64,000 nucleotides of DNA from Luteococcus sp052116585 (GCF_052116585.1 NZ_JBQKKT010000011.1:1-64000), one strand, 5' to 3'; counted from the stretch's first letter, positions 17,591 to 27,049 are shown. Translations and numbers: made by a program. The notes: generated from the letters alone by a model not told the origin.

Positions 17591-17687
17591 GGTGGCCTCC
17601 TGGTTCTCTTCGTGGTGTGTTGTGTTTGGCGTGACGGAGGAGTCGGGTGATCCCTCCGGGTACGTGGGTCCCCCTGAGTAGGGGCGG

Positions 17688-18680
17688 TCAGGGCAGGACG
17701 ACCACCTGGCCGGCGTAGGCCAGGCCGGCGCCGAAGCCCATCAGCAGGGCCTTCTGTCCGCTACGGGCCTCGCCCGACTGCAGGACCGCGTCGAGCGCCA
17801 GTGGAATGGAGGCCGCGGAGGAGTTGCCCATCTGGGCAATGTCGCGGGCGACGACGATTCCCTCCGGCAGCTTGAGCTGGCGCAAGGTTGAGTCCGTGAT
17901 GCGGTTGTTGGCCTGGTGCGGGATGAAGACGTCAAGCTCCTCGGGCGCCAGCCCGGCCGCCTCCAGCGTCTCGCGGGTCCGTTCGGCGACGAAGGTCGTG
18001 GCCCACCGGAAGACCTTGGTCCCTTCCATCCGAAGGTAGGGACGTTCCTGGCCGTCGACGAGGCTCTCCCAGTCGTCCAGGGTGATGACCTCGCTGTGGC
18101 TCGGGTCCGACCCCCAGATGGTCGGTCCGATGGCGGGCACCTCCGAGGGGCCGATCACCACGGCACCAGCGCCGTCGCTGAAGATGAAGGCGGTGCCGCG
18201 GTCAGCCATGTCCAGATAGGGGCTCAGCACTTCGGTTCCCACGACGAGGACGTGCGTCGAGGTTCCCGTACGGATCAGCGAGTCGGCCAGGGCGACCCCG
18301 TGGCAGAAGCCAGCGCAGGCGGCGGAGATGTCGAAGACGGCGGGGGAGGGGCACCCGAGCTCCTGGGCGACCCGCGCGGCCATCGAGGGCATCTGCTGGG
18401 AATTGCTGACGGTGGCAAGGATCAGGGTGTCGATCTGGTCGAGCGTCATGCCCGCCCGTTCGACAGCCTGACGGCAGGCATCAGCCGCCAGGGTCACGGC
18501 GGTCTCGCCCTCGGCCACCCAGTGCCGCTGGGTGATGCCGGTCCGCTGCCGGATCCACTCATCGTTCGAGTCGATCATGGTGCAGATCTCGTCATTGTCC
18601 ACCACTCGGGAGCCACGGGCGGCTCCGGTGGAGATGATCCGCGCCGAGGTCGATCCCGATGACATCGCAAGGGTCGCCAT
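17688..18680 (-). CDS. fabH: Beta-ketoacyl-ACP synthase III
   Basis: It starts fatty-acid synthesis by joining acyl-CoA to malonyl-ACP. The start at 18680 follows the fabD stop by one base; ATGs at 18701 and 18665 are alternatives. Catalytic residues are intact: Cys in DISAACAGFCHG near residue 117, His in FIPHQANNRITDS near 253 and Asn in MGNSSAASIPLAL near 283. The protein of 330 residues ends GFGAGLAYAGQVVVLP as expected. Actinobacterial FabH often prefers branched primers, which fits anteiso/iso fatty acids, but this cannot be read from the chain. Confidence 0.94.
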   Translation of the reverse strand: MATLAMSSGSTSARIISTGAARGSRVVDNDEICTMIDSNDEWIRQRTGITQRHWVAEGETAVTLAADACRQAVERAGMTLDQIDTLILATVSNSQQMPSMAARVAQELGCPSPAVFDISAACAGFCHGVALADSLIRTGTSTHVLVVGTEVLSPYLDMADRGTAFIFSDGAGAVVIGPSEVPAIGPTIWGSDPSHSEVITLDDWESLVDGQERPYLRMEGTKVFRWATTFVAERTRETLEAAGLAPEELDVFIPHQANNRITDSTLRQLKLPEGIVVARDIAQMGNSSAASIPLALDAVLQSGEARSGQKALLMGFGAGLAYAGQVVVLP

Positions 18681-18681
18681 C

Positions 18682-19617
18682 TCAGGCACCCGCAGCCGCA
18701 TGCTGCGCGACGAAGGCGCGCGCGTCGTCCAACTGGTCGGGGCTGTTCAGGTTGAACAGTTCGACGCCCTTGAGGTTTCGCTTGGCGATTCCGGTGAGCG
18801 TGCCGGCCGGGGTCAGCTCCAGCAGGCCAGTGACACCGTGTTCCCGCATGGTGTCCATGCAGAGGTCCCAGCGGACCGGGTTGGCCACCTGGCTGATCAG
18901 TCGCTCCAGGTAGTCGTCCCCATCCGTGACCACCTGTCCGTCGCGATTGCTGAGCAGCGCCAACTGCGCGTTTGCCGGCGAGATGGCGCTGGCTGTTGTG
19001 CGCATCCGGTCCACCGCGGGTTCCATGTGCACGGTGTGGAAGGCGCCGGCGACGCTCAGCGGGAAGAGCCGGCTCCGGCGGGGGGCCGCCTCCGCGAAGG
19101 CCTCCAGTTCCTCGACGGTTCCGGCGGCGACGATCTGGCCGGAGCCGTTGTTGTTCGCCGGGGTGAGCCCGGCGGCCTCGATGGCGGACAGGACCTCGTC
19201 TCGGTCGCCGCCGATGACGGCGGTCATCGACGTGGGCCGCAGGGCAGAGGCTTCGGCCATGGCGCGCCCACGCTCCCGAACGAGGTTCATCGCATCGGCA
19301 GCGGTGAGGACGCCCGCAATCGCGGCCGCGGCCAACTCGCCGACGCTGTGTCCTCCCACGATGCCGACGCGCTCGTCGACACCGGGTTCACCGAGCAGTT
19401 CGGCGGCGGTGGCGATGGCAGCTGCCACGAGCAGGGGCTGGGCGACGGCCGTGTCCCTGATGGTCTCCGCGTCGGAGGTGGTGCCGTGCGCCGCCAGGTC
19501 GGTCCCTGCCACGTCGGCCAACTCCGCGAAGCGCTGGGAGAAGCCGTCAAGCTCCAACCAGGGAGCGAGGAAGCCGGGGGTCTGGGCGCCCTGTCCGGGG
19601 GCAACGATTGCAAGCAC
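18682..19617 (-). CDS. fabD: Malonyl-CoA:ACP transacylase
   Basis: It loads malonyl groups onto ACP. The GTG start at 19617 gives VLAIVAPGQGAQTPGFL, the family N-terminus (GQGAQ); the preceding 48 in-frame codons are poorly supported. The nucleophile is in VGGHSVGELAAAAIAG near residue 91 and the His in LSVAGAFHTVHMEPA near 190. Length 311 is usual. It is first in the operon; the stop nearly touches fabH. Its upstream region holds a TGTGGG-AAC-CCCACA palindrome. Confidence 0.94.
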   Translation of the reverse strand: MLAIVAPGQGAQTPGFLAPWLELDGFSQRFAELADVAGTDLAAHGTTSDAETIRDTAVAQPLLVAAAIATAAELLGEPGVDERVGIVGGHSVGELAAAAIAGVLTAADAMNLVRERGRAMAEASALRPTSMTAVIGGDRDEVLSAIEAAGLTPANNNGSGQIVAAGTVEELEAFAEAAPRRSRLFPLSVAGAFHTVHMEPAVDRMRTTASAISPANAQLALLSNRDGQVVTDGDDYLERLISQVANPVRWDLCMDTMREHGVTGLLELTPAGTLTGIAKRNLKGVELFNLNSPDQLDDARAFVAQHAAAGA

Positions 19618-19686
19618 GTAGACAACTCTCGCTCGTCGTTGCCGGAAACCGAGCAGACGACGCGACGAAAAGTGTGGTCGGTGTTT

Positions 19687-19701
19687 TGTGGGAACCCCAC
19701 A
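19687..19701. promoter_or_regulatory. Inverted repeat upstream of fabD
   Basis: TGTGGG and CCCACA separated by AAC lie about 70 bp before the fabD start on the minus strand, in a 243-bp gap shared with a plus-strand gene. This is a candidate operator for the PucR-type regulator encoded 1.2 kb away, by position only. Confidence 0.35.
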
Positions 19702-19860
19702 GTTGAACCGCGAGGGAGCCCGCGAGAGCGCGAATCCTGATTGTGGAAGGAGGCGAATCACACTCGTGTCACCCGGTCCTTGGGAGACAACGTGGACCAG
19801 TCCTTGGAGAGCTGTCCGGTGCTGCCAGAATGGGGGGACCTACAGGAGATTGGGGCCCTC

Positions 19861-20226
19861 ATGAGTCTGCGGATCATCGCACGCGGCAATCGCCTCGCGT
19901 CGATGGGGCAATCGATCGTTGTCGAGGTCAACTCGGAGCAGGGGATGCTGCGGCTCGGCGCGCCTTTCTACCGTCGCTCGATCCCGCTCGCCGAGATCAC
20001 GTCCGTGACCACGGCGCCTGACGATGGGCTCAACCGCGGCGTCGTGAATTGGTTCGTGGTCGGTCGTGCACAGTCACCACAGGGCGTCCGGCTCAACACC
20101 GGTGGCTCGGCGCGGGTCGACATCACCACCGCCACCGGAGGCAGATACCAGGTCGTCGTGGACACGCCTGAACAGGCTGGGCAAGTGGCCGATGCGCTCC
20201 GGCGCTATCGGGACAGCTGCCCCTGA
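19861..20226 (+). CDS. Small protein of unknown function, PH-like beta fold suspected
   Basis: A 121-residue protein without membrane segments. It begins MSLRIIARGNRLASMGQ and alternates short strands (QSIVVEVNSEQGMLRLGAPF, RRSIPLAEITSVTTA) with a final helix (TPEQAGQVADALRRYRDS), a layout like bacterial PH-type domains. I do not recognise a named family. AGGAG lies 13 nt upstream; upstream in-frame starts at 19741 or 19792 would add residues of low quality. It interrupts the usual adjacency of the fatty-acid regulator and fabD. Confidence 0.5.
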   Translation: MSLRIIARGNRLASMGQSIVVEVNSEQGMLRLGAPFYRRSIPLAEITSVTTAPDDGLNRGVVNWFVVGRAQSPQGVRLNTGGSARVDITTATGGRYQVVVDTPEQAGQVADALRRYRDSCP

Positions 20227-20433
20227 CGTCCGCGACCCCGCTCCACCCCCCCTGTGCTGCCTGATGCCCCCAGCCACGGACTCGTGGCCCAACCGAGGTC
20301 CGTTCATGTTGCTGCGCTCGTGTCGCTCGCCGGGGGACGTCCATCCGTGGGACCGCGAAAGCTGGACCGCACCGATGGACCCTCTGCCGTTCTGGGGCGC
20401 CTCGCAGATCCTGAGGGGTGTCAGCTGCGATGG

Positions 20434-20740
20434 TCACGCCTCCTCAGTTGTGTCGCGGCCGGTCGCGTAGGCGTAGGAGGCCAGGACGACCTGCTTGGCC
20501 ACGACGATGTCGGCGCTGTCGCGGGGGGTGTAGAGCATCACGACGTTGATGCCCTGTTCGTAGAGGGGTGCTTCTCTCCCCATCCCGAGGCGAAGAAGGC
20601 CGCATGGTCGGCCGGGTCAAGCGACAGGTGGAGGCTGCCGTCCGCGTGCAGGTGGACGAACTCGGAATCGCGATCGGGGGGCAGCAGCACCGCCTCGGAT
20701 GCGTGCGGGGCGTGGGCCGGGTTCCGGTGGCGACGACCAC
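20434..20740 (-). pseudogene. Frameshifted remnant of a luciferase-like (DUF5519) protein gene
   Basis: Two neighbouring minus-strand frames each carry half of one domain. The first encodes DSEFVHLHADGSLHLSLDPA and ASGWGEKHP, the second continues LYEQGINVVMLYTPRDSAD and VVLASYAYATG to a TGA at 20434-20436. Together they match the luciferase-family/DUF5519 pattern (EFxHLHxDGSLHL ... GWGExHP ... VYxPRD ... ASY). The switch lies near 20573-20580 in CACCCCTCTAC and needs a one-base change. The N-terminal half is missing, since upstream DNA is the end of the pucR-type gene. A sequencing error could explain the shift but not the missing start. Confidence 0.7.
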
Positions 20741-20782
20741 CGCCCAGAGGGCGCCTCGGTGGGGTTTGTCCAGCCAATCTGG

Positions 20783-22015
20783 TCAGCGTTGCGCCGCCGC
20801 CAGGCGGCCCAGGGTGATCGACAGCCGCAGCACATAGGCGTCGCGGGCGTCGGTGGGGGAGTAGCCCGTGACGTCCTGGATCCGCTTGATCCGGTAGCGA
20901 ACCGTGTTGGCATGCACGAACAGATCGCGAGCGGTCGCCTCCACCGAACAACCGTGGTCGAGGAAGCTCACACAGGTCTCCAACAGATCGCCTCCGGCCG
21001 CCCGCAGCGGCTCGAAGACCTCGCGGGCTAGTGCTCGTCGGGCATGCCCGTCGCCTGCCAGCACGCGTTCGGGCAACAATTCGGTGGCCGGCAGTGCCCT
21101 GGCGCCTTCGGGCCAGGCGTCCGAGGCCCGCAGGCCGCTGGTCGCGGCCCTGGCCGAGAGGGGGGCCTCCACCAGGTCCTCCACCAGTGGGCCGATCACC
21201 ACGTGACCCTCGCCGAAGTACTCCACCAGTCTTTCGGTCACCTCGACGGCTGCCTGATCATCGGTCACCTCGGGGCCGCTGGCCACCAGCACCAGTCGGT
21301 CTCCCTGGATGGCGGCCAGGACGTCCAGTTTCATGCGACGGGCCTGGCGTCGAAGCCGTGTGATGGCCGGGTCACCCTCCGGATGCACTCGGCCAACGGC
21401 GACGAAGACCTTGCTGCCGGAATTCCACCCCAGGGTCGAGGCCCGGGAGACCATCGACTCGTCGGCCTCCGCGCGTACGATGGCGTCCACCACGAGCGCC
21501 TCCATGCGGGCATCCCAGGCGCCGCGCACCTCGGCGGCCCGTGCATAGACCTCCGCCGCGGCGAAGGCCACCTCCCGTGAGTAGTGCACGATGGCGGTCT
21601 GCAGTACCGGCCGATCCTCGTCGGGAACCAGGTGCTGCACCTGCTCCTCCACGACGGTGATCGTCGTGCGCATCAGGTCCACCGTCTGGTGGAGCGAGAT
21701 GTTTCGGGTCAGGGCGCGCGGAGCGGCCGCAAAGACATTGGCCGGATCGAAGGCCACTTCCGGATCGTCGGCCACCCACTGGACGAAACCATCGATCCCG
21801 CCCCGGGCCACCACCGTGATCCAGGAGCGGTGTTCGGCGTCGAGCTCCCCGAACCAGGGGTGTCGCTCGTCGAGTGCCGCCAGGACGGCGGTGGTCAGGC
21901 GGCCTGTGGTGGTCTGCAGACGCTGCACCAGCTCCCGACGTTCACGGTCGTCCGGTACGAGGGCTCGGCCCGTGCCGAGCGCGGGCACCCCGTCCGTGAC
22001 GCGATGCGGCGACAT
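20783..22015 (-). CDS. PucR-family transcription regulator, FasR-like
   Basis: A 410-residue regulator with a C-terminal helix-turn-helix: CSVEATARDLFVHANTVRYR near residue 357, then IKRIQDVTGYSPTDARDAY. The N-terminal part is the GGDEF-like CdaR/PucR sensor region. In Streptomyces a relative called FasR adjoins fabD and activates the fatty-acid operon. AGGAGG 8 nt before the ATG at 22015 fixes the start; an upstream ATG at 22045 would overlap sepH. It follows sepH by 26 bp, so the two may be co-transcribed. Effector unknown. Confidence 0.85.
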   Translation of the reverse strand: MSPHRVTDGVPALGTGRALVPDDRERRELVQRLQTTTGRLTTAVLAALDERHPWFGELDAEHRSWITVVARGGIDGFVQWVADDPEVAFDPANVFAAAPRALTRNISLHQTVDLMRTTITVVEEQVQHLVPDEDRPVLQTAIVHYSREVAFAAAEVYARAAEVRGAWDARMEALVVDAIVRAEADESMVSRASTLGWNSGSKVFVAVGRVHPEGDPAITRLRRQARRMKLDVLAAIQGDRLVLVASGPEVTDDQAAVEVTERLVEYFGEGHVVIGPLVEDLVEAPLSARAATSGLRASDAWPEGARALPATELLPERVLAGDGHARRALAREVFEPLRAAGGDLLETCVSFLDHGCSVEATARDLFVHANTVRYRIKRIQDVTGYSPTDARDAYVLRLSITLGRLAAAQR

Positions 22016-22041
22016 GGATCCAACCTCCTGTTGACCGATGA

Positions 22042-23250
22042 TCACTTCTCGTTCGTGGGCCCGCCGAACATGATCTCGTCCCAGCTGGGGATCGATGCGC
22101 GCTTCTTCCGCGACCGCGGACGGGGCTTCGGAGCCGGCTTCTCGTCGGGAACCGGTTCGGCGTCGACAGCCGGATCCGTGCTTCCAGTGAATTCCTGGTC
22201 GGCCTCGCCGGTGTGGACGGGCAGCTGCGGTTCAGAGTCTTGGACCGCCGGGGCCGGCGGGAGCTCTGCGACGGGCTGCTGCGGACCGTCAAGCTGCGGA
22301 ACCTGGGCTGCACCGCCCTCGAGGGCAGCACCCGGCGTCGCGTCCGAGCCGCCCACGGCGGGATTCTCGTCCGCTTCCTCCACGGCGGCGGTGCCGTCCG
22401 CCTTCACCTCGGCAGCGGTGCGGTCCGCTTCCTCCACCTCGGCAGCGGTGCCGTCCGTGTCCTCCTCGGCACGAGCGTCGTCCGACGGTGCCTGCTGTGT
22501 GACCGGGCTGGCCAGACCGGCGTAGATGTTCACCGAGTCCTCGGCAAAGGAGCTGAGCATCTCGTAGAGGACGTCCATGTCCGAGGTGTTCTTGGGCACG
22601 AAATCGTAGACACCGTCCACCTCCTCCAGCTCGTCGGCGGGGAAGTCCTGGTCCTCGCCCTCGCTGGGGGCCTCGGGCTCCGGCTCGCGGGACTCGCTGG
22701 GCGTCGCCGCCTCGAAGGGAGGACGCTGGCCGGGCAAAGATCCGGTCTGGACGGCGCGCACCAGGGCCAGTTCATCGTTCAGGTCCACCGTCGGCTCGGC
22801 ATCGGTCGGGTCTCCGGTGGCACGGTTCGCGGCGGTCACCTCGCCGATCAGTTCCCGGGCAGGGTCATCCTGCGCGACGCTGAAGCGGGCACGCATGTCG
22901 AAGATGAAGTGCGCGTCCTGGTGATTGCCCTCGGCATCGTCATAGCTGGCCCGCACGGTCCACCTGCGGTCCTCATTGCGCCAGGCATCCCACTTCACCT
23001 GCTCGGACAGAGCACTGCCCAGCCGCTCCTCGACCACCGAGCCCATGGCCCGGACCGAGCCTGTCTCACCACGACGACGCACGGGGCACTGCAAGGCGGT
23101 CAGCGCGATGTGCTCGCGTTCGGCCAGCACCGGGGCAGCGTAGGGTTCGACCTTCTCCGCCGGTACTCCTGCTTCCTGCGCCACGTCCTCCAGCGAGGCT
23201 CCGGACCGGATTCGGTTCTGGATGTCGCGAGGGCTGAGGGCGCTTGTCAT
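22042..23250 (-). CDS. sepH: Septation protein SepH
   Basis: SepH binds FtsZ and helps Z-ring assembly in actinobacteria. The N-terminal DUF3071 domain is clear: LSPRDIQNRIRSGASLEDVA near residue 5 (the helix-turn-helix part), EREHIALTALQCPVRRRG, DAWRNEDRRWTVRASYDD near 105. After it comes a 230-residue acidic, disordered linker rich in Glu/Ala with repeats such as E-V-E-E-A-D-R-T-A-A-E-V, then a short basic C-terminal motif PRSRKKRASIPSWDEIMFGG that is the usual conserved tail. GGAGAAG stands before the ATG. Confidence 0.92.
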   Translation of the reverse strand: MTSALSPRDIQNRIRSGASLEDVAQEAGVPAEKVEPYAAPVLAEREHIALTALQCPVRRRGETGSVRAMGSVVEERLGSALSEQVKWDAWRNEDRRWTVRASYDDAEGNHQDAHFIFDMRARFSVAQDDPARELIGEVTAANRATGDPTDAEPTVDLNDELALVRAVQTGSLPGQRPPFEAATPSESREPEPEAPSEGEDQDFPADELEEVDGVYDFVPKNTSDMDVLYEMLSSFAEDSVNIYAGLASPVTQQAPSDDARAEEDTDGTAAEVEEADRTAAEVKADGTAAVEEADENPAVGGSDATPGAALEGGAAQVPQLDGPQQPVAELPPAPAVQDSEPQLPVHTGEADQEFTGSTDPAVDAEPVPDEKPAPKPRPRSRKKRASIPSWDEIMFGGPTNEK

Positions 23251-23462
23251 GTTCTTCTCCACTGCTGGCGGAACGGGGTGCACGTCATGGTTCTGGGTTC
23301 TGTCGGGCTGGCGTGTGTTCGGGGGGCCGTGCCCGCACGTACTGTTCAGGTCACAGTACTGCTGCTTCCAACCTATCGTGACCTGCCAGCCGCGGTCGCG
23401 TCCCTCCTCTGCCGACGCGCCGTCGGGCGGCCAGAGGTGTGCGCAGGGTTCGGATGGTCTGT

Positions 23463-23468
23463 CAGTAT
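23463..23468 (+). promoter_or_regulatory. Candidate leaderless -10 box of the ferrochelatase gene
   Basis: CAGTAT ends exactly 6 nt before the ATG at 23475 and no ribosome site is visible. Confidence 0.4.
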
Positions 23469-23474
23469 CGGCAC

Positions 23475-24557
23475 ATGACTGCCCGTACGACGCCTGAACC
23501 CCGAACCTCCAACGATCCGCTCTCGCCGCACGATGCCATCCTGCTGGTTTCCTTCGGTGGGCCGGAAAAGGCTGACGAGGTCGTGGACTTCCTCGAGGTG
23601 GTCACCCGGGGGTCCGGCATCCCCCGGGAGAGGCTGGCAGTGGTGGGGGAGCACTACTTCCTGTTCGGTGGCCGCAGCCCGATCAATGACCAGAACAGGG
23701 CACTGATCGCTGCCCTCGCCGAGGAACTGGCCGAGCGCGGCTCAGAGGTCCCCATCTACTGGGGCAACCGGAACTGGCATCCCTTCATCGACGAGGCGAT
23801 CCAGCAGATCGTCGCCGACGGACACCAGCGCGTCCTGATGGTGACCACGAGCGCCTATCCGTCCTATTCCGGCTGCCGCCAGTACCGCGAGGCGGTGGCC
23901 GATTCCGTGCAGCGACTGGCCCCCGGACTGCAGGTGGACAGGGTGGGCCACTACGCCCTGGATGACGGCTTCATCCGGGCCAATGGCGAAGCGCTGGTCC
24001 GGGCCCGCGCCGAAGTGCCCGGTGCTCGCGTCGTCTTCGTGACCCATTCGATTCCCACCCACATGGACGCAACGTCGGGAGCTGAACCCGAAGGACATGC
24101 CTACCTGCGCTGGCACCAGGAAGTGGCCGCACGGGTGGCTGGCCTTGCCGACGTCCAGGAGCACGACCTGGTCTTCTGCTCCCGTTCCGGGCGTCCAGAG
24201 CAGCCGTGGCTGGAACCCGATGTGAATGACCACCTCGCGCGGCTGGCCGAGGCCGGAATTCGTGAGGTGGTGCTGGCACCCATCGGATTCATCTCGGACC
24301 ACATGGAGGTCATCTACGACCTGGACACCCAGGCGCGAGAGACCTGCGAACAACTGGGCATCACGATGGTGCGGGCGGACACGGCGGGCACCTCGCCCGT
24401 CTTCGTGCAGGGCCTGGTGGATCGACTGCTCGAGCGATCCGAGCAGGCCCGAGCGGCGCAGTCTGCCGACAGTGCCACCATGCCTCTTGCCACCGGTTGT
24501 GGCGGGACAGGTTGCTGCCCCCACCCGCGGGGGCTGCAGCTGCCGGCCGTCGACTGA
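23475..24557 (+). CDS. cpfC: Coproporphyrin III ferrochelatase
   Basis: It inserts ferrous iron into coproporphyrin III, the step before HemQ in the actinobacterial haem route. From MTARTTPEPRTSN the protein has 360 residues. Recognisable parts are ILLVSFGGPEKADEVVDFL near 24, the active-site His in VVFVTHSIPTHMD near 190, and IGFISDHMEVIYDL near 275. The tail holds TGCGGTGCCPHPRG; these cysteines plus Cys in YSGCRQYRE near 137 match the set that binds a [2Fe-2S] cluster in actinobacterial ferrochelatases. Its partners hemE and hemQ are 18 kb away in this window. Confidence 0.93.
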   Translation: MTARTTPEPRTSNDPLSPHDAILLVSFGGPEKADEVVDFLEVVTRGSGIPRERLAVVGEHYFLFGGRSPINDQNRALIAALAEELAERGSEVPIYWGNRNWHPFIDEAIQQIVADGHQRVLMVTTSAYPSYSGCRQYREAVADSVQRLAPGLQVDRVGHYALDDGFIRANGEALVRARAEVPGARVVFVTHSIPTHMDATSGAEPEGHAYLRWHQEVAARVAGLADVQEHDLVFCSRSGRPEQPWLEPDVNDHLARLAEAGIREVVLAPIGFISDHMEVIYDLDTQARETCEQLGITMVRADTAGTSPVFVQGLVDRLLERSEQARAAQSADSATMPLATGCGGTGCCPHPRGLQLPAVD

Positions 24558-24586
24558 CGAGACCCCGTGGAGAAGGAGCAGGAATC

Positions 24587-26635
24587 ATGAGTACCCAGGA
24601 CCTCCAGGAAATCTCGCATCAGGATCCGTGGGATGACCTCGACGCGTTCATCGAGCAACCCCGTCTGGCCGGTCTGGAGCTGAGCTGTGACGGCCGCTGG
24701 CTGTTGGCCAGCGTTGACCACCTCTCGCAGGACAGAACCGCCTGGCGCCGATCCCTGTGGCGGGTGGACCCCACGGGAGCGCAGCCAGCCCGGCGCCTGA
24801 CCAGGGGCCTGGACGGCGAGGTGCTGGCCGCCTTCCTTCCCAATGGTGACGTGCTCTTCGGCGGGCGTCGCCCGTTGCCCGTCGTGCCGGCTCCTGACGA
24901 CCATGAGCGGGGACTGTGGCGGCTCCCGGCCGATGGTGGCGAGGCGCAACTCGTGGTGCGCGGCGTGGAGAGTGCACGCACCGTGCTGAGTGCCCGCGGA
25001 TCCGAACAGGTGGTCCTGGGCCTGGGGGTTGCCCGCAGCGCGAACAATCTCGCGGCTGATGCCACCTGGCGTGCCGAGCGGTCCCGCGCCAAGGTGGCGG
25101 CCATCCTGCATGAGTCCGCCGCGGTGCGGCACTGGGACCATGACCTGCCCGCGGAGCAGGTCCGCTTTGCCCTGTGTCCGCTGCCCGATCCGGACGGGGA
25201 GGCCACCTCCGTCGCCGAGCTGGATCTCTTCTCCCCCTGGTTGGGCGACGGACTGTCGGCCGACGCAGTGCTCTCCCGGGATGGTCGGTTCGTGGTGTGC
25301 GTCGACGAGCAGGCCGGGCCAAGGGCCCAGCGACGGGGCCGGATCCTGCGCATCCAAGTGGATGACGGCACGGTTGAGAGCCTGCTGGACCAGCAGGACT
25401 GCGAGTTCGGTTCGCCGGTGCTCAGCCAGGACGACCGCTGGCTCGCGTGTGTGCGGCATGTGCCCGGCGATGCCCACGAGGCCCCCCACCAGTACCTGCA
25501 CCTGCTGGACACCACCACCGGTGACCACCGGGACCTGGCGCCTGAGTGGCCGCGGTGGGGCACCCCGGTGGGTTTCTCGCCGGCTGGCGACGTGCTCTAT
25601 GTGGTGGCTGATGAGGACGGTGATGCACCCGTCTTCGCCGTGGACACCGCGACGGGCGGGGTCCGTCGTCTCACCGGGCCGGGGGCGCACAGCGCGGTGA
25701 GCATCTCACCCGACGGGGCATACCTGTATGCGCTGCGCTCCAGCTGGGTTGAAGCGGGCAGCATCGTGCGCATCTCGGCCACGACGGGCGAGAGCACCGT
25801 GCTGCATCGCCCGGCTCCCCAGGTGCCGCTACCCGGAAAGCTGGAGAGGATCAGCACCACGGCGGCCGACGGCCAGCAGATCCACTCCTGGCTGGCGGTG
25901 CCCCACGAGGCCACGGCAGAGCGACCCGTGCCGCTGGTGCTGTGGGCGCACGGTGGGCCGCTCAACTCGTGGAATGCGTGGAGCTGGCGCTGGTGTCCCT
26001 GGTTGCTGGTCAGCCAGGGCTGGGCGGTTCTGTTGCCGGACCCGGCCCTGAGCACCGGCTATGGGCGCAACTTCATCCAACGCGGCTGGGGCCGGTGGGG
26101 TGAGGAGCCCTTCACCGACCTGATGACGGCCACCGATGCAGCGCTGGAACGCGATGAGCTCGACGAAGGGCGCACCGCCATGATGGGCGGCTCCTTCGGC
26201 GGCTACATGGCCAACTGGATCGCGGGGCACACGGATCGCTTCCGGTGCATCGTCTCGCATGCCAGCCTGTGGAACCTGGACTCATTCCTCGCGGCGACTG
26301 ACCACCCGTGGTACTGGGAGCGGGAGATGACCGTCCAGATGCGCTCGGAGCATTCGCCGCATCTGTTCGCCGACGCCATCCACACGCCGATGCTGGTGAT
26401 CCACGGGGACAAGGACCATCGTGTGCCGATTGGGGAGGGGCTGGCTCTGTGGTGGGCCCTCAACCGCGGCCACGACGGCGCGCCGGAGGAGCTTGCCCAC
26501 AAGTTCCTGTACTTCCCCGACGAGAACCACTGGGTGCTCACTCCGCAGCATGCGCGGATCTGGTACGCAACCGTGCGAAGCTTCCTCGCCCAACACATGG
26601 AGGGGCGGGCCTTCATCCGCCCGGGCTTGGTGTGA
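24587..26635 (+). CDS. S9-family serine peptidase, second copy
   Basis: 682 residues from MSTQDLQEISHQDPWDDLD, set by AGGAG 7 nt before the ATG. A seven-bladed propeller region carries recurring S-x-D-G-R-x-L strands (ELSCDGRWLLASVD; ISPDGAYLYALRS). The hydrolase domain has WAHGGPLNSWNAW near 462, the nucleophile MMGGSFGGYMANW near 536, the acid VIHGDKDHRVPIGEG near 606 and the base FPDENHWVL near 648. It follows the ferrochelatase by 29 bp and could be read from its transcript. No export signal. Confidence 0.9.
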   Translation: MSTQDLQEISHQDPWDDLDAFIEQPRLAGLELSCDGRWLLASVDHLSQDRTAWRRSLWRVDPTGAQPARRLTRGLDGEVLAAFLPNGDVLFGGRRPLPVVPAPDDHERGLWRLPADGGEAQLVVRGVESARTVLSARGSEQVVLGLGVARSANNLAADATWRAERSRAKVAAILHESAAVRHWDHDLPAEQVRFALCPLPDPDGEATSVAELDLFSPWLGDGLSADAVLSRDGRFVVCVDEQAGPRAQRRGRILRIQVDDGTVESLLDQQDCEFGSPVLSQDDRWLACVRHVPGDAHEAPHQYLHLLDTTTGDHRDLAPEWPRWGTPVGFSPAGDVLYVVADEDGDAPVFAVDTATGGVRRLTGPGAHSAVSISPDGAYLYALRSSWVEAGSIVRISATTGESTVLHRPAPQVPLPGKLERISTTAADGQQIHSWLAVPHEATAERPVPLVLWAHGGPLNSWNAWSWRWCPWLLVSQGWAVLLPDPALSTGYGRNFIQRGWGRWGEEPFTDLMTATDAALERDELDEGRTAMMGGSFGGYMANWIAGHTDRFRCIVSHASLWNLDSFLAATDHPWYWEREMTVQMRSEHSPHLFADAIHTPMLVIHGDKDHRVPIGEGLALWWALNRGHDGAPEELAHKFLYFPDENHWVLTPQHARIWYATVRSFLAQHMEGRAFIRPGLV

Positions 26636-26752
26636 TACACATGTGCCTGCCCTTGGGGCGGAACCGATTTCCGGAGCGGGAACAAAGCCTGCTCCAGACG
26701 TGTTGAGGGCACACCGACGACGCGGATTCTCGACGACAGCAGGAAGGACGAC

Positions 26753-27049
26753 ATGGCGACCGATTACGACGCCCCTCGCAAGACTGACGAGGAAATCAAC
26801 GAGGACTCCATCGAGGAGCTCAAGAACCGTCGCAATGACAAGAACTCGGGCAAGGTCGACGAGGATGAGGTCGAGGCTGCTGAGTCCTTCGAGCTGCCCG
26901 GTGCCGACCTGTCGCACGAGGAGCTGACCGTCCGCGTTCTCCCGCGCCAGGCCAATGAGTTCACGTGCGCGTCGTGCTTCCTGGTCAAGGCGGCCAGCCA
27001 GATGGCTGAGACCAAGGGTGGTCAGAGCTACTGCGTGGACTGTGTCTGA
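26753..27049 (+). CDS. DUF4193 zinc-ribbon-like protein
   Basis: A 98-residue acidic protein found throughout actinobacteria. The N-terminal MATDYDAPRKTDEEINEDSI is the standard start, and the C-terminal cysteines FTCASCFLV and YCVDC make a CxxC-x19-CxxC zinc site near residues 75-97. Function is not established. GGAAGG is 7 nt upstream of the ATG. A strong terminator follows at 27091, so this is the end of a transcription unit. Confidence 0.9.
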   Translation: MATDYDAPRKTDEEINEDSIEELKNRRNDKNSGKVDEDEVEAAESFELPGADLSHEELTVRVLPRQANEFTCASCFLVKAASQMAETKGGQSYCVDCV

